Positions 40,683 to 50,796 are shown, counted from the first letter of the stretch. The stretch: DNA of 64,000 nt from Candidatus Avimuribaculum pullicola (GCA_018716295.1 DVKC01000030.1:62001-126000); one strand, 5' to 3'. Translations and numbers: made by a program. The notes: generated from the sequence alone by a model not told the origin.

Positions 40683-42842
40683 ATGGATATTCCATTGTTT
40701 ATATCACGTTTTTTGTACCGCAACCGTTACAAGTTGTTGATAGGCAGTATTGTCGTGACGATAATAGTGGCATATTTCACGCAATTCTTGCCCAAAACCT
40801 ACACTGTGAAAACCACGATATACACAGGGCTGGTATCGGGCACGACCATTGATGAAACGGCCAACAGGCAATCGGTGGGTACGATTTTCGACAATCTGTT
40901 TAACTTGGTGAAGGCACAAAGCACACTTGAGAATGTGTCATTAAGGTTGCTGTCGATGAACTTGATTTATGGCAACCCTAATGCCGACAACACGTATATC
41001 TCGGCCGAGAATTACAGGTTGCTTGTATCGAGAATGCCGCAAGAAGTGCTCAACCTCGTTGACAAAAATTCGGTTGAAATCACTGCCGAAAGGTTACGGA
41101 AAGTGGAAAAAACCTCGGGTGGCAACTATATCTATAACTTGCTTAATGGTGGCGATCCTCACTACAGTTATGCTGCATTGTCGGATGTCAAGGTCAGCCG
41201 TGTGCAGAATAGCGACATGGTAGAAATTTCTTATACCAACAATGACCCGGGCATAACTACCAATACTGTGAAACTTTTCAACGAGGAGTTGTTGGCAAGT
41301 TACAACAAGTTGCGGTATAATTCCACCAACGATGTAATCGAATATTTTGAGGAAGAGGTGGACAAATTGCGCCGCCAACTCACCCAGCAGGAGAATGAAT
41401 TGACCGAGTATAATGTTGACAACAACATCATAAATTATAATGAGCAAACGAGTGCGCTTGCTACATCATATAACAATTATCTCGATAGATACGACGAGGC
41501 ATTGATGGCCTACAGGCGGTCGTCGATGGTGATTGAGGAGATGGAGCAGCACATGACCGACAGCGAGAAACTGTATTTTTCCAATCGGGATTTCCTTGAC
41601 AAACTCAACCGCTTGACCGATATAAATTCAAAGGTTGTTGAAACCGAACTTTTTTCATCGGATGAGGTTGCGTCGCGTGACGCTCGTTTGAATGATTATA
41701 AGAAACAACTTGCCGAGAACGAGAAATCGCTTCATGAACTGTCTGACAGCATTAACGCATTTCGTTACACATCGCATGGCATGGCAAGCGATGAATATGT
41801 GGCGCAATGGCTTACAGCGGTAATTGAAAGGACTAAAGCCGAAGCAGAAATTGAGGTACTTGATTCGCGGCGTGGCGATTTTGCTGCTACTTACAGGCAA
41901 TTGTCGCCGCTTGGCACGGAAATAAAAAGGCGAGAGCGCGAAATAAGTTTTACCGAAAAATCTTATATTGAGATGCTGCACTCGCTCAATGAGGCATACG
42001 CGCGCAAGAAGAATTTGCAACTTACCACAGCCAATCTTAACACAGTAAATGAACCTGTGTTTCCGTTGGCTCCCAACAAGAGCAAGCGGTTCCTGTATGT
42101 GGTTGCGGCATTTTGTGGCAGCATTGCATTTATAATACTTTATCAATTGTTGGTAGAGATGCTTGACCGCACGTTGCGTGACGGCGACCGCACGTTGCGC
42201 CTCACTGGAGTTGCCCCGGTGGGCGCATTGGTGGGAAAAGGTTCAGCGCGAACCCGCAAGTATGTTGATGCTTGGAATCAACTTGCGGCTGCCAATATCT
42301 GTAGCAAGCTCAACCGTTACTTGAAGCCACGCACGGTGAATTATGTCAATGTGGTGGGTATCGACCGTCGTGAAGGAAAGAGCTTTGTCATAGAGTATCT
42401 CAAAAAAGAGTGGGAGCGGATAGGGTTGCAGGTGAAGTATGTGGATATTGACATTGAACAAACCGAAACACAGGGATATGTGCTTACTGAAGATTTCAGC
42501 TGCATTATCGACCCGAGCGAGGCGGTTAATTACAATGTAGTGATAGTCGAGCATCCGTCGTTGATGTCAAATAGTATTCCTCCCAAGATGCTGCATCTGG
42601 CATCGATGAACTTGCTTGTCGCCAATGCCCGCCGTGTGTGGAGGAAAAGCGACACCGATACATTGAAAAATTTTGAAGAAGAAGCTGGCGGAGATGTCCC
42701 GTTCAAGATGATATTGAACAATGCCAACCGTTTCGATGTGGAAGATTATACTGGCGACTTGCCACCATCTATGTACCATCATCGGCTGGTGACCCGCTTC
42801 ATGCACATCGGGCTTACTTCACGAGGCAATGCCGTGGAGTGA
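40683..42842 (+). CDS. Wzz/Wzc-like polysaccharide chain-length/export protein
   Basis: N-terminal TM + Wzz-like region, long coiled coil, second TM, degenerate P-loop-like cytoplasmic domain. Confidence 0.82.
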   Translation: MDIPLFISRFLYRNRYKLLIGSIVVTIIVAYFTQFLPKTYTVKTTIYTGLVSGTTIDETANRQSVGTIFDNLFNLVKAQSTLENVSLRLLSMNLIYGNPNADNTYISAENYRLLVSRMPQEVLNLVDKNSVEITAERLRKVEKTSGGNYIYNLLNGGDPHYSYAALSDVKVSRVQNSDMVEISYTNNDPGITTNTVKLFNEELLASYNKLRYNSTNDVIEYFEEEVDKLRRQLTQQENELTEYNVDNNIINYNEQTSALATSYNNYLDRYDEALMAYRRSSMVIEEMEQHMTDSEKLYFSNRDFLDKLNRLTDINSKVVETELFSSDEVASRDARLNDYKKQLAENEKSLHELSDSINAFRYTSHGMASDEYVAQWLTAVIERTKAEAEIEVLDSRRGDFAATYRQLSPLGTEIKRREREISFTEKSYIEMLHSLNEAYARKKNLQLTTANLNTVNEPVFPLAPNKSKRFLYVVAAFCGSIAFIILYQLLVEMLDRTLRDGDRTLRLTGVAPVGALVGKGSARTRKYVDAWNQLAAANICSKLNRYLKPRTVNYVNVVGIDRREGKSFVIEYLKKEWERIGLQVKYVDIDIEQTETQGYVLTEDFSCIIDPSEAVNYNVVIVEHPSLMSNSIPPKMLHLASMNLLVANARRVWRKSDTDTLKNFEEEAGGDVPFKMILNNANRFDVEDYTGDLPPSMYHHRLVTRFMHIGLTSRGNAVE

Positions 42843-42888
42843 AAAGGTGTGCGCATGTTCCAAGTGACGAATTGCACGTTTACACTAT

Positions 42889-44349
42889 ATGAGGCCGACA
42901 GTGTGGAATAGGTTTTTCCCCGATAGTATCGAGGTTAGCAAGCAACGCTTTATGGCGTTGTTTGCCATCATCGGGCTTGCGTGTATTGCCGCTGCATTGT
43001 CGAGTGGCAATATGATGGCTTTTGCCCTTATACTCGCTGTTCCACTTGGTATCATAACGCTGTTGTCGGTCGTCAATAGCCCGATGTTGATGTTTTTTGT
43101 AGTGTTTGTGTTCAACTATCTTGTCATGGGAGTGTCGAGGTATTATTTTGTTGCAGGAATTAGTGTCATAATGGATATTATCCTGTGGTTAGAGCTCCTG
43201 TTGATAATCATGCACAAGGTGGTGAAACGTGAAGATGGGTGGAGTAGGGCAGTGAATTTGCTCACGGTGCTGTCGCTTGTATGGACTATATATTGTGTCT
43301 TGGAGGTGGTTAATCCCTCGGCGGTGTTTGAAGCCTGGCTCATGGCTCGGCGACTTATATACCAAGGTCTGATTATGGCGGTTATAGTGTCGTTGTTGTT
43401 CACCCAGTTCAGGCAAGTGCGTTGGTTGATATTGGCATTTTCAGTGTTGACGCTGATTGCAGTGGCAAAGATATTGATGCAGCGTTTCATGGGTTTTGAC
43501 TCTTATGAAATAAGGTGGTTGATAGAGTCGGAATCGCTTAAAACGCACGTTATACAGGGTGGCAGCTTGATACGCTATCCGTCGATATTTACTGATGCGG
43601 GAAATTGCGGCTCCAACATGGGGTGTGCTGGTATATTGTTTTTATTGTTGCCTTTTTATGAAAAGAAATTAGGATTGAAGATATATTATGCCGTAGTTGG
43701 ATTGTTGGCAATGTATGCCATGTTCCTGTCGGGGACGCGTGGTGCGATGATTGTGCCATTGGCAGGTTTGGCGATCTACACAATTTTGTCGAAAAACTTC
43801 AAGGCTATGGCAATTGGCGGGGTAACGCTTGTGGGCGTTTATGTGTTTTTCGCATTCACTTACATAGGCGAGGGCAATGCACTTATCAGGCGTATGCGCA
43901 CTGCATTCCGCCCAACCGAAGATGCTTCGTTCCAAGTGCGAATGCATAATCAGGCAGCATTGCGCGAATACCTTAAAGACAAGCCATTTGGCGAGGGTGT
44001 AGGCCTCGGTGGCGTGGAAAACCGCAAGTATGCCTACCGCGTAACAACAATGATACCACATGACTCATGGTATGTGAAGATATGGATGGAAACTGGCATC
44101 GTCGGCTTGATACTTTATGTGGGTACACTTGTAGCTGTGATGTTAAAGTGTAGCCATATAGTGATGTATAAGATTAAAGACAGGGAATTGCGCGGTTATA
44201 TCATAGCCATGCTGTGTGGCACATTTGGATTGATGGTTAGTGCCTATGGCAATGCGTTTCTTGGGCAGTTCCCAACGATGTTGCTGATGTTTACATTCCT
44301 CAGCATAGCTATAAATGGCGATAAAATAAGTGTTACAACCGACAAGTAA
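42889..44349 (+). CDS. O-antigen ligase/polymerase-like (Wzy/WaaL) membrane protein
   Basis: Multiple TM segments; MFLSGTRGAMIVPLAGLAIY and GVGLGGVENRKYAYRVTTMIPHDSWYVKIWMETGIVGLILYV. Confidence 0.85.
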   Translation: MRPTVWNRFFPDSIEVSKQRFMALFAIIGLACIAAALSSGNMMAFALILAVPLGIITLLSVVNSPMLMFFVVFVFNYLVMGVSRYYFVAGISVIMDIILWLELLLIIMHKVVKREDGWSRAVNLLTVLSLVWTIYCVLEVVNPSAVFEAWLMARRLIYQGLIMAVIVSLLFTQFRQVRWLILAFSVLTLIAVAKILMQRFMGFDSYEIRWLIESESLKTHVIQGGSLIRYPSIFTDAGNCGSNMGCAGILFLLLPFYEKKLGLKIYYAVVGLLAMYAMFLSGTRGAMIVPLAGLAIYTILSKNFKAMAIGGVTLVGVYVFFAFTYIGEGNALIRRMRTAFRPTEDASFQVRMHNQAALREYLKDKPFGEGVGLGGVENRKYAYRVTTMIPHDSWYVKIWMETGIVGLILYVGTLVAVMLKCSHIVMYKIKDRELRGYIIAMLCGTFGLMVSAYGNAFLGQFPTMLLMFTFLSIAINGDKISVTTDK

Positions 44350-44362
44350 ATCAAGTGTGGAG

Positions 44363-45565
44363 ATGGAAGGTAGAGATTTTATCATAACGAGCTTGCAGCC
44401 TTGGGATATCGAGATAGGCAGTACAATAAAGAATACTGCTGTGGAAATTTCCAAGCGCAACCGAGTGTTGTATATCAACACACCACTCGACTTGACTGCA
44501 ATGCGCAATAAAAATTCAAAAATCAATGCCCATCGCGTGGCCGCAATGAAGGGCGAAGAGCCTTGTGTGAGGCAAATCAATGCCAATATGTGGATTATTG
44601 ATTGTCCGTTTATGGTATTTCCTGTGAGCAAGTTGCCCACTGCTTGGCTGTTTGATATCGTAAACAAGTATAACAACCGCAAGATTGGCAGGTATTTGCA
44701 AGGGGTTATTAGGCAATTTGAGGTACAGAATTTTATTCATCTCATTGATACCGATATATATCGAAGCCGTTATTTAAAAGGTCTCATCGATCCGGCAGTG
44801 TCGGTTTATTATTGCCGCGACTTCGTGATAGGTGACAAATACTGGCTTAAGCATGGTCGCAGGGTCGAAGATGAATTGGCTCGTAGTTCTGACATTGTGC
44901 TTGCCAACAGCACTTTCTTTGCCGAACGTTTCAGACAGTTGAATCCCAATACATTCCCTATTGAAACAGGTGTGAATTTGTCGGTTTATGATTCAAGCAA
45001 GGCTTACTCGGTGCCAGATGACATGAAATCTATTGCCCGCCCTATAATTGGATACATGGGTACGGTTAATTCCACGCGCCTTGATATTCCATTGCTCGAA
45101 GAGCTTGCTGCAAGATGCCGCCAATGGAACTTTGTGTTTGTCGGGCCCGAAGATGAAACTTTCGCTTCCAGCCAGCTACATGGAATGGACAATGTGTATT
45201 TCCTTGGGCGCAAGGAAACTCACGAAGTGCCTGCTTATATTAATGCGTTTGATGTGTGTATCAACCCTCAAATTGTAAATGATGTGACGATAGGCAATTA
45301 TCCGCTTAAAGCCGATGAATACTTGGCCATGGGCAAGCCTATGGTTGCAACCGAAACGCACACTATGCGTGATGTTTTCGGCAATTACACACACTTGGCA
45401 AACGGTTGTGATGAATATATTGAGGCAATAGGCAAGGCACTTGGCGAGGTGGGCGACCAGCGGTTGCGCAGTGAGCGTATAGCATACGCCCATACCCATA
45501 GTTGGGAAAATAGTGTGAAAAAGATTTATAGGATAATTGAAGATTACGAAAATAGTAAAAGATGA
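44363..45565 (+). CDS. Family 1-type glycosyltransferase
   Basis: PIIGYMGTVNSTRLDIPLLEELAAR...VYFLGRKETHEVPAYINAFDVCINP...NYPLKADEYLAMGKPMVAT. Confidence 0.88.
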   Translation: MEGRDFIITSLQPWDIEIGSTIKNTAVEISKRNRVLYINTPLDLTAMRNKNSKINAHRVAAMKGEEPCVRQINANMWIIDCPFMVFPVSKLPTAWLFDIVNKYNNRKIGRYLQGVIRQFEVQNFIHLIDTDIYRSRYLKGLIDPAVSVYYCRDFVIGDKYWLKHGRRVEDELARSSDIVLANSTFFAERFRQLNPNTFPIETGVNLSVYDSSKAYSVPDDMKSIARPIIGYMGTVNSTRLDIPLLEELAARCRQWNFVFVGPEDETFASSQLHGMDNVYFLGRKETHEVPAYINAFDVCINPQIVNDVTIGNYPLKADEYLAMGKPMVATETHTMRDVFGNYTHLANGCDEYIEAIGKALGEVGDQRLRSERIAYAHTHSWENSVKKIYRIIEDYENSKR

Positions 45566-46497
45566 ATTACCGCACGATCGATGATATGAACAAGGCTATT
45601 CTGGGCCGTCTGTATATATTTCCACGCGATATAGATCTCATTGTGGGCATACCACGCAGTGGTATGTTTCCTGCCAACTTGCTTGCGCTTTATCTAAATT
45701 GCAAAGTCACCGATTTGGGTTCGTTCATAAACGGGCATATTTATCAAACTGGCGAACGTGGAAAGTTTATTGATGTTCATCGGTTTAGGAAAGTGCTTGT
45801 CGTTGACGACAGCATTGCGTCGGGCGCAGCGATGGAACAATGCAAGAATATGCTGAAGGAGCTTGAGAATCAGTATGAAATAAAGTATTGTGCTATATAT
45901 GTTGTTCCTGAAAAAAAACACCTCGTTGACTATTATGTGGAGGTTGCGCCGTTGCCACGTTATTTCCAGTGGAATATAATGAACCACACAATATTGAAGA
46001 AAGCATGTTTTGACATTGATGGTGTGCTGTGTGTTGACCCTACTCCCGAGGAAAACGATGATGGCCCTCGTTATCGCCAATTCTTGTTGAATGCCAAGCC
46101 GTTGTTCATTCCAGGCGCAGAAATAGGCACGTTGGTAACATCGCGGCTTGAGAAGTATAGAGCCGAAACCGAAGAGTGGCTTGCAAGAAACGGTGTGAAA
46201 TATGGCAAACTTGTGATGCTCGACCTTCCCGACATGGCGGCCCGTAGGCGGGCAAATTGCCATGGGCGATTCAAGGCCGAGGAATACAAGAAGTCGCAAT
46301 ATGTGTTATTTGTTGAGAGCAATCCTGGGCAGGCCGAGGAGATAAACCGCATCACAGGGAAGCCAGTGCTTTGCACGGCCGATTTCAAGATGGTGTTTGC
46401 CTCGCAATCGTTGCTTTATAACATCAAGCAAGGCGAGAGTTTGCCATGGCTGCGCCGTGCGGCATTAAAGCTGCGCAACCGGTTGCGTGGGCGGTAA
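45562..46497 (+). CDS. Phosphoribosyltransferase-HAD-like fusion protein
   Basis: N-terminal PRTase (DLIVGIPRSGMFPANLLALYL...KVLVVDDSIASGAAM); C-terminal HAD-like (KKACFDIDGVLCVDPTPEEND). Confidence 0.8.
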   Translation: MNYRTIDDMNKAILGRLYIFPRDIDLIVGIPRSGMFPANLLALYLNCKVTDLGSFINGHIYQTGERGKFIDVHRFRKVLVVDDSIASGAAMEQCKNMLKELENQYEIKYCAIYVVPEKKHLVDYYVEVAPLPRYFQWNIMNHTILKKACFDIDGVLCVDPTPEENDDGPRYRQFLLNAKPLFIPGAEIGTLVTSRLEKYRAETEEWLARNGVKYGKLVMLDLPDMAARRRANCHGRFKAEEYKKSQYVLFVESNPGQAEEINRITGKPVLCTADFKMVFASQSLLYNIKQGESLPWLRRAALKLRNRLRGR

Positions 46498-46509
46498 TTT
46501 TGGCTGTTT

Positions 46510-47394
46510 TTATTGCTTGTTCTTGTGCTCATCGTCAGGCTTGGGCTTGATGATGTTGTAATCTTGGTCTTTGTATTCTGCTTGAGAGGTAAAAAGTAGC
46601 TTTAGGTTTGTGGCCTTTTTTATCCTTAGCCATGCGTTTGCCATCAATCCACCTTTGCTGTCGAGGGTGCTATTGCATGTGACGGCTCTCGCTTTGCGGC
46701 TTTTAAGCATTTTCAATTTGCCATATTTTTTCAATCCTAAAGCCATCATGCCATCTTCGCCGCGCTTGATGTGGGTGCGGTAGCCTACTTTTCGGGCCGC
46801 TTCGGTGTCGAAAGCGAGAACCATGCCCCTCACCACCAATTCAGGCCTGTTGAAATTTTGCAGCGATAGATATATGTCGCGGAAAAGTTCATAAAAGAAG
46901 AGTCCTAACTTCGAATGTCGGTCATCGGGTATAAAACTCCACAGGCCATAAGTGCATATAGCACCATTTGAAAGGTGCTTTACATGTGTGGCTATGTAAT
47001 GAGGAGGATATAGGGTGTCGCTGTCGATGCAAATGTGGTATTTGCCTTGGGCTGCATCGAGTCCGCATTGCCTGGCAAAACCAGGGCTTTGGCGGCTTTC
47101 GTTATAGTAAGTAACGCCGACATCTTTTAGCAATTGTTCGGTCGAGTCGGTCGAATTGTTGTTCACTACGATTATTTCGATAGGAAAATCGCAAATATTG
47201 TCGGTCAACGACCACAGGCAACCTAATATGTGTGTTTCTTCGTTATGCGCTATGGCAACAACCGAGCACAAGGGTTTTTCAGTTTCAAGCCTTTTGTTTG
47301 CTTTGTTGATTTTGTTGGCAATATCTTGCTTGACTGTGTGCGGAAATTCTGTAACAGGACGGTTGAAAACTTGCAAATATTTGCTATACCACAT
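46510..47394 (-). CDS. Family 2 glycosyltransferase
   Basis: PLCSVVAIAHNEETHILGCLWSL...IEIIVVNNNSTDSTEQLL...GKYHICIDSDTLYPPHYI. Confidence 0.9.
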   Translation of the reverse strand: MWYSKYLQVFNRPVTEFPHTVKQDIANKINKANKRLETEKPLCSVVAIAHNEETHILGCLWSLTDNICDFPIEIIVVNNNSTDSTEQLLKDVGVTYYNESRQSPGFARQCGLDAAQGKYHICIDSDTLYPPHYIATHVKHLSNGAICTYGLWSFIPDDRHSKLGLFFYELFRDIYLSLQNFNRPELVVRGMVLAFDTEAARKVGYRTHIKRGEDGMMALGLKKYGKLKMLKSRKARAVTCNSTLDSKGGLMANAWLRIKKATNLKLLFTSQAEYKDQDYNIIKPKPDDEHKNKQ

Positions 47395-47416
47395 GGCTGA
47401 TATCTGTTTTTATGGC

Positions 47417-47491
47417 AAATATAGCGAAAGTCGAGAGCAATACAAAAAACAACTTGTTGATTTTTTGCATTGCCGAGGCGCATCCTATATT
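47417..47491 (-). repeat. Dispersed promoter-bearing repeat, copy B
   Basis: Reverse-oriented copy of the 36704 repeat: aaatatagcgaaagtcgagagcaatacaaaaaa...gcattgccgaggcgcatcctatatt. Confidence 0.8.
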
Positions 47492-47495
47492 ATGG

Positions 47496-47565
47496 AAATA
47501 TAGCGAAAGTCGAGAGCAATACAAAAAAACAACTTGTTGATTTTTTTGCATTGCTGAGGCGCATC
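47496..47565 (-). repeat. Dispersed promoter-bearing repeat, copy C (tandem with B)
   Basis: aaatatagcgaaagtcgagagcaatacaaaaaaacaacttgttgatttttttgcattgctgaggcgcatc; near-identical to copy B. Confidence 0.8.
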
Positions 47566-47622
47566 GGCTGCTGCGCATGCAGGAAATGTGTGCGGTGGCG
47601 TGGAAATACCGATAATTCTGCG

Positions 47623-47630
47623 TACCTTTG
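47623..47630 (+). promoter_or_regulatory. -7 box (TACCTTTG) for the PhoH-like gene
   Basis: TAnnTTTG match 22 bp before the ATG start. Confidence 0.5.
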
Positions 47631-47651
47631 CAATAGGTTTTGAAAGACTTT

Positions 47652-48632
47652 ATGATAGAACGCATAATAATTGTCGATAGCGTTGACCCAGTGGTATTTT
47701 ATGGGGTCAATAATACTAATATACAATTAATACGCAATCTTTTCCCCAAGTTGCGCATTGCCGCCCGTGGCAGCATAATAAAAGTGATAGGCGATGATGC
47801 CGAAACTTCGGTTTTCGAGCAGAAAGTGAAGAAGCTCGAAGAGTATTGTGCCAAATATAATAAATTGCCGCAGGAGGTGATTATTGACATGGTGCGTGGT
47901 GAGGCTCCGCAAGAGGTCAAACTTGATGACGTGATTATTTATGGTGTCAATGGAAAACCTATTGTAGGACGCACGCCCAACCAGCAACGCCTCGTCAAGG
48001 CATTCCAGGAGAACGATCTCACATTTGCACTTGGCCCTGCTGGTACGGGTAAGACATACGTTGCCATAGCCCTTGCCGTGAAAGCCTTGAAAAACAGGCA
48101 GGTGAAAAAGATAATTTTGTCACGTCCGGCGGTTGAAGCAGGTGAAAAACTCGGTTTCTTGCCAGGCGACATGAAAGAAAAAATCGACCCTTACTTGCAA
48201 CCACTATATGATGCGCTTGAGGATATGATTCCTGCGGTGAAGTTGAAAGAGTACATGGAATCAAACGTCATACAGATTGCGCCGCTTGCGTTTATGCGTG
48301 GCCGCACATTGAGCGATGCTGTGATTGTGCTCGACGAAGCACAGAATACGACTGCACACCAGATAAAGATGTTCATGACGCGCCTTGGCCTCGGCTCAAA
48401 GATGATTGTCACTGGCGACATTACGCAAATCGACCTGCCTCGTACCGTGACATCGGGGCTTGTGCAGGCTTTGGGCATATTGCGAGGTGTGCCAGGAATT
48501 GGTCGTGTGGAATTTGACCGCCGCGATATTGTAAGGCATCGACTTGTGCAACTGATTGTGGAGGCATATCAAAATTATGATGAGGAACGCCGCGAAGCTG
48601 CCGCCCTTGCCCGACAAGAAGAAAACGAATAA
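47652..48632 (+). CDS. PhoH family ATPase
   Basis: TFALGPAGTGKTYVAIALAVKAL...SRPAVEAGEKLGFLPGDMKEKIDPYLQPLYDAL...VLDEAQNTT. Confidence 0.95.
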   Translation: MIERIIIVDSVDPVVFYGVNNTNIQLIRNLFPKLRIAARGSIIKVIGDDAETSVFEQKVKKLEEYCAKYNKLPQEVIIDMVRGEAPQEVKLDDVIIYGVNGKPIVGRTPNQQRLVKAFQENDLTFALGPAGTGKTYVAIALAVKALKNRQVKKIILSRPAVEAGEKLGFLPGDMKEKIDPYLQPLYDALEDMIPAVKLKEYMESNVIQIAPLAFMRGRTLSDAVIVLDEAQNTTAHQIKMFMTRLGLGSKMIVTGDITQIDLPRTVTSGLVQALGILRGVPGIGRVEFDRRDIVRHRLVQLIVEAYQNYDEERREAAALARQEENE

Positions 48633-48668
48633 CAGTATTTATACACATATATACAATTTTATTTTATC

Positions 48669-49613
48669 ATGGCTACAACTTTAACACACACCGATTTTAA
48701 TTTCCCAGGACAGAAAAGCGTGTATCATGGGAAGGTACGTGACGTGTATGACATCAACGACGACTTGCTTGTGATGATTGCAACAGACCGCATCTCGGCA
48801 TTCGACGTGATTTTACCTAAGGGCATTCCGTTCAAGGGACAAGTGCTTAACCAGATCGCAGCAACTTTCCTTGACGCTACTGCCGATATTGTACCGAATT
48901 GGAAAATAGCCACTCCCGACCCGATGGTTACTATTGGATTGAAGTGCGAGGGCTTCCGTGTTGAGATGATTATACGCGGTTACCTCACAGGTAGTGCATG
49001 GCGTGAGTACGCCGCTGGTTGCCGCGAACTTTGTGGCGTAAAGCTTCCCGATGGAATGCGTGAAAATGAGAAATTCCCCGAACCTATAATCACGCCTACC
49101 ACCAAGGCCGAGGCTGGGCATGACGAGAATATATCGAAAGAGGAAATCATAGCAAAGGGCTTGGTGTGCCGTGAGGACTATGAGCAGATGGAACGTTACA
49201 CACGCGCACTTTTCGCACGTGGCACCGAGATGGCTGCCGAGAAAGGGCTTATACTTGTTGACACAAAGTATGAGTTTGGCAAGCGTGATGGCAAGGTGAT
49301 ACTTATTGACGAGATTCACACTCCCGATTCATCACGTTATTTCTACAGCGACGGTTACCAAGAAAGATTTGAAAAAGGCGAACCGCAGAAGCAACTTTCC
49401 AAGGAATTTGTACGTCAGTGGCTTATCGACCACAATTTCATGGGCAAGCCAGGACAGACAGTTCCCGAGATGACCGATGAATACTGCCAGTCGGTATCGG
49501 CTCGATATATTGAGTTGTATGAACACATCGTTGGCAAAAAGTTTGTTCCTGCCGAAGATGGCGACATCGTGGCCCGCATCGAGAAAAATGTATTGGCTCA
49601 ATTGGGCAAATAA
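48669..49613 (+). CDS. purC: Phosphoribosylaminoimidazole-succinocarboxamide synthase
   Basis: [46 protein letters not shown]. Confidence 0.96.
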   Translation: MATTLTHTDFNFPGQKSVYHGKVRDVYDINDDLLVMIATDRISAFDVILPKGIPFKGQVLNQIAATFLDATADIVPNWKIATPDPMVTIGLKCEGFRVEMIIRGYLTGSAWREYAAGCRELCGVKLPDGMRENEKFPEPIITPTTKAEAGHDENISKEEIIAKGLVCREDYEQMERYTRALFARGTEMAAEKGLILVDTKYEFGKRDGKVILIDEIHTPDSSRYFYSDGYQERFEKGEPQKQLSKEFVRQWLIDHNFMGKPGQTVPEMTDEYCQSVSARYIELYEHIVGKKFVPAEDGDIVARIEKNVLAQLGK

Positions 49614-49636
49614 TATTAGATGAATTTGTATAATCT

Positions 49637-49667
49637 GGCGTGCCGAAATGTGCATTTTCGGCACGCC
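49637..49667 (+). terminator. Hairpin after purC
   Basis: ggcgtgccgaaa / tttcggcacgcc perfect 12-bp arms followed by tttat. Confidence 0.7.
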
Positions 49668-49687
49668 TTTATAACTTTTATTACACC

Positions 49688-50428
49688 GTGGATTACAAAG
49701 CCGAAAAAATAACGCCATATAACGACACCGAAAGCAAAACGGGACAAGTGAGGCAAATGTTTGACTCCATTGCTCCTGCTTATGACTTCATGAACCGCGC
49801 CATGACGATGGGTATCGACAAGTGGTGGCGGCGTAAAGCGGTGAAGATGGTTGGAAAGTATAATCCGGCCCAAATACTCGACGTGGCAACTGGTACTGGC
49901 GATTTCGCAATACAGATGTACAAGACTTTGCAACCGTCAAATGGTATAGTCGGCATTGACTTGTCGAGGCAGATGCTTGATGTGGCTGTGGCCAAGGTCG
50001 GCAAGGCTGGCATGGCCAGGCATTTCGATTTTAAGGAGGGCGATTGCATGGCATTGGATTTTGCCGATGGCACGTTTGATGCAGTCACTGTGGCATTCGG
50101 TGTGCGCAATTTCGAACATCTTGAGCAAGGGTATGCCGAGATGTACCGAGTGTTGCGGCATGGCGGCGTGTTGTGCGTGCTTGAGCTTTCAACGCCGACT
50201 AATCGTTTTATCAAGTCGCTTTACGATTTATATACCCGCACTCTTATTCCCATGGTTGGGCGTATGGTGTCGCACGACCGCCGCGCCTATAGCTACCTGC
50301 CCGAGAGCATAGCAGCTGTGCCGCAAGGCGACGAGATGTGTGAAATCATGCGTCGAGTGGGTTTCAAAGGCTGCCGCTATGTGCGCATGACTTTCGGCAC
50401 CTGTACCATCTACATGGGCGAAAAGTAA
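49688..50428 (+). CDS. Demethylmenaquinone/ubiquinone methyltransferase (MenG/UbiE)
   Basis: GQVRQMFDSIAPAYDFMNRAMTMGIDKWWRRKAVKM...LDVATGTGDFAI. GTG start proposed. Confidence 0.92.
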   Translation: MDYKAEKITPYNDTESKTGQVRQMFDSIAPAYDFMNRAMTMGIDKWWRRKAVKMVGKYNPAQILDVATGTGDFAIQMYKTLQPSNGIVGIDLSRQMLDVAVAKVGKAGMARHFDFKEGDCMALDFADGTFDAVTVAFGVRNFEHLEQGYAEMYRVLRHGGVLCVLELSTPTNRFIKSLYDLYTRTLIPMVGRMVSHDRRAYSYLPESIAAVPQGDEMCEIMRRVGFKGCRYVRMTFGTCTIYMGEK

Positions 50429-50634
50429 GAGATTTCCATAGTAAGAACGTTATCCTTGCTTGCACTTTTCTGGTTATGCACTGGAAAGAGGGTGGGCGAG
50501 GTCTATATCGATATTTGGTGCTTAGCGGATATAAATGTAGTCAGCATAAAAACAGATATAAAAATGGAAAAAGTGCACGAATTATTTACCCTCTTACAAA
50601 AGTGCAGATAATTCTGTTATCGGATATAATTCAT

Positions 50635-50642
50635 TATATTTG
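50635..50642 (+). promoter_or_regulatory. -7 box (TATATTTG) upstream of the Type I R-M operon
   Basis: TAnnTTTG match 170 bp upstream of hsdR. Confidence 0.45.
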
Positions 50643-50771
50643 CGAAATAAAATAGCATCAAAAATAAAACTGAATAGTATAAAGGCTGTTTTTGTCGGAC
50701 AAAGGCATTTTGCATATATGATTGGCTAAAATTAAGTAAATAAGTAAATATGCCTATTTTTACTGCGTAAC

Positions 50772-50796
50772 TTCCGATAATATAGAATTATCGGAA
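50772..50796. promoter_or_regulatory. 10-bp perfect inverted repeat next to the hsdR start
   Basis: ttccgataat-ataga-attatcggaa, 15 bp upstream of the hsdR ATG. Confidence 0.65.

Noticed and set aside
47250-47726. Minus-strand ORFs with repeated 'GNAKNQQVVF/CASAMQKNQQVVF' segments
   Set aside because: The peptide repeats are translations of the tandem non-coding promoter repeats (copies B and C), not a real repeat protein.
50643-50770. taagtaaataagtaaata short direct repeats upstream of hsdR
   Set aside because: Too short and AT-rich to distinguish from background without strain comparison.
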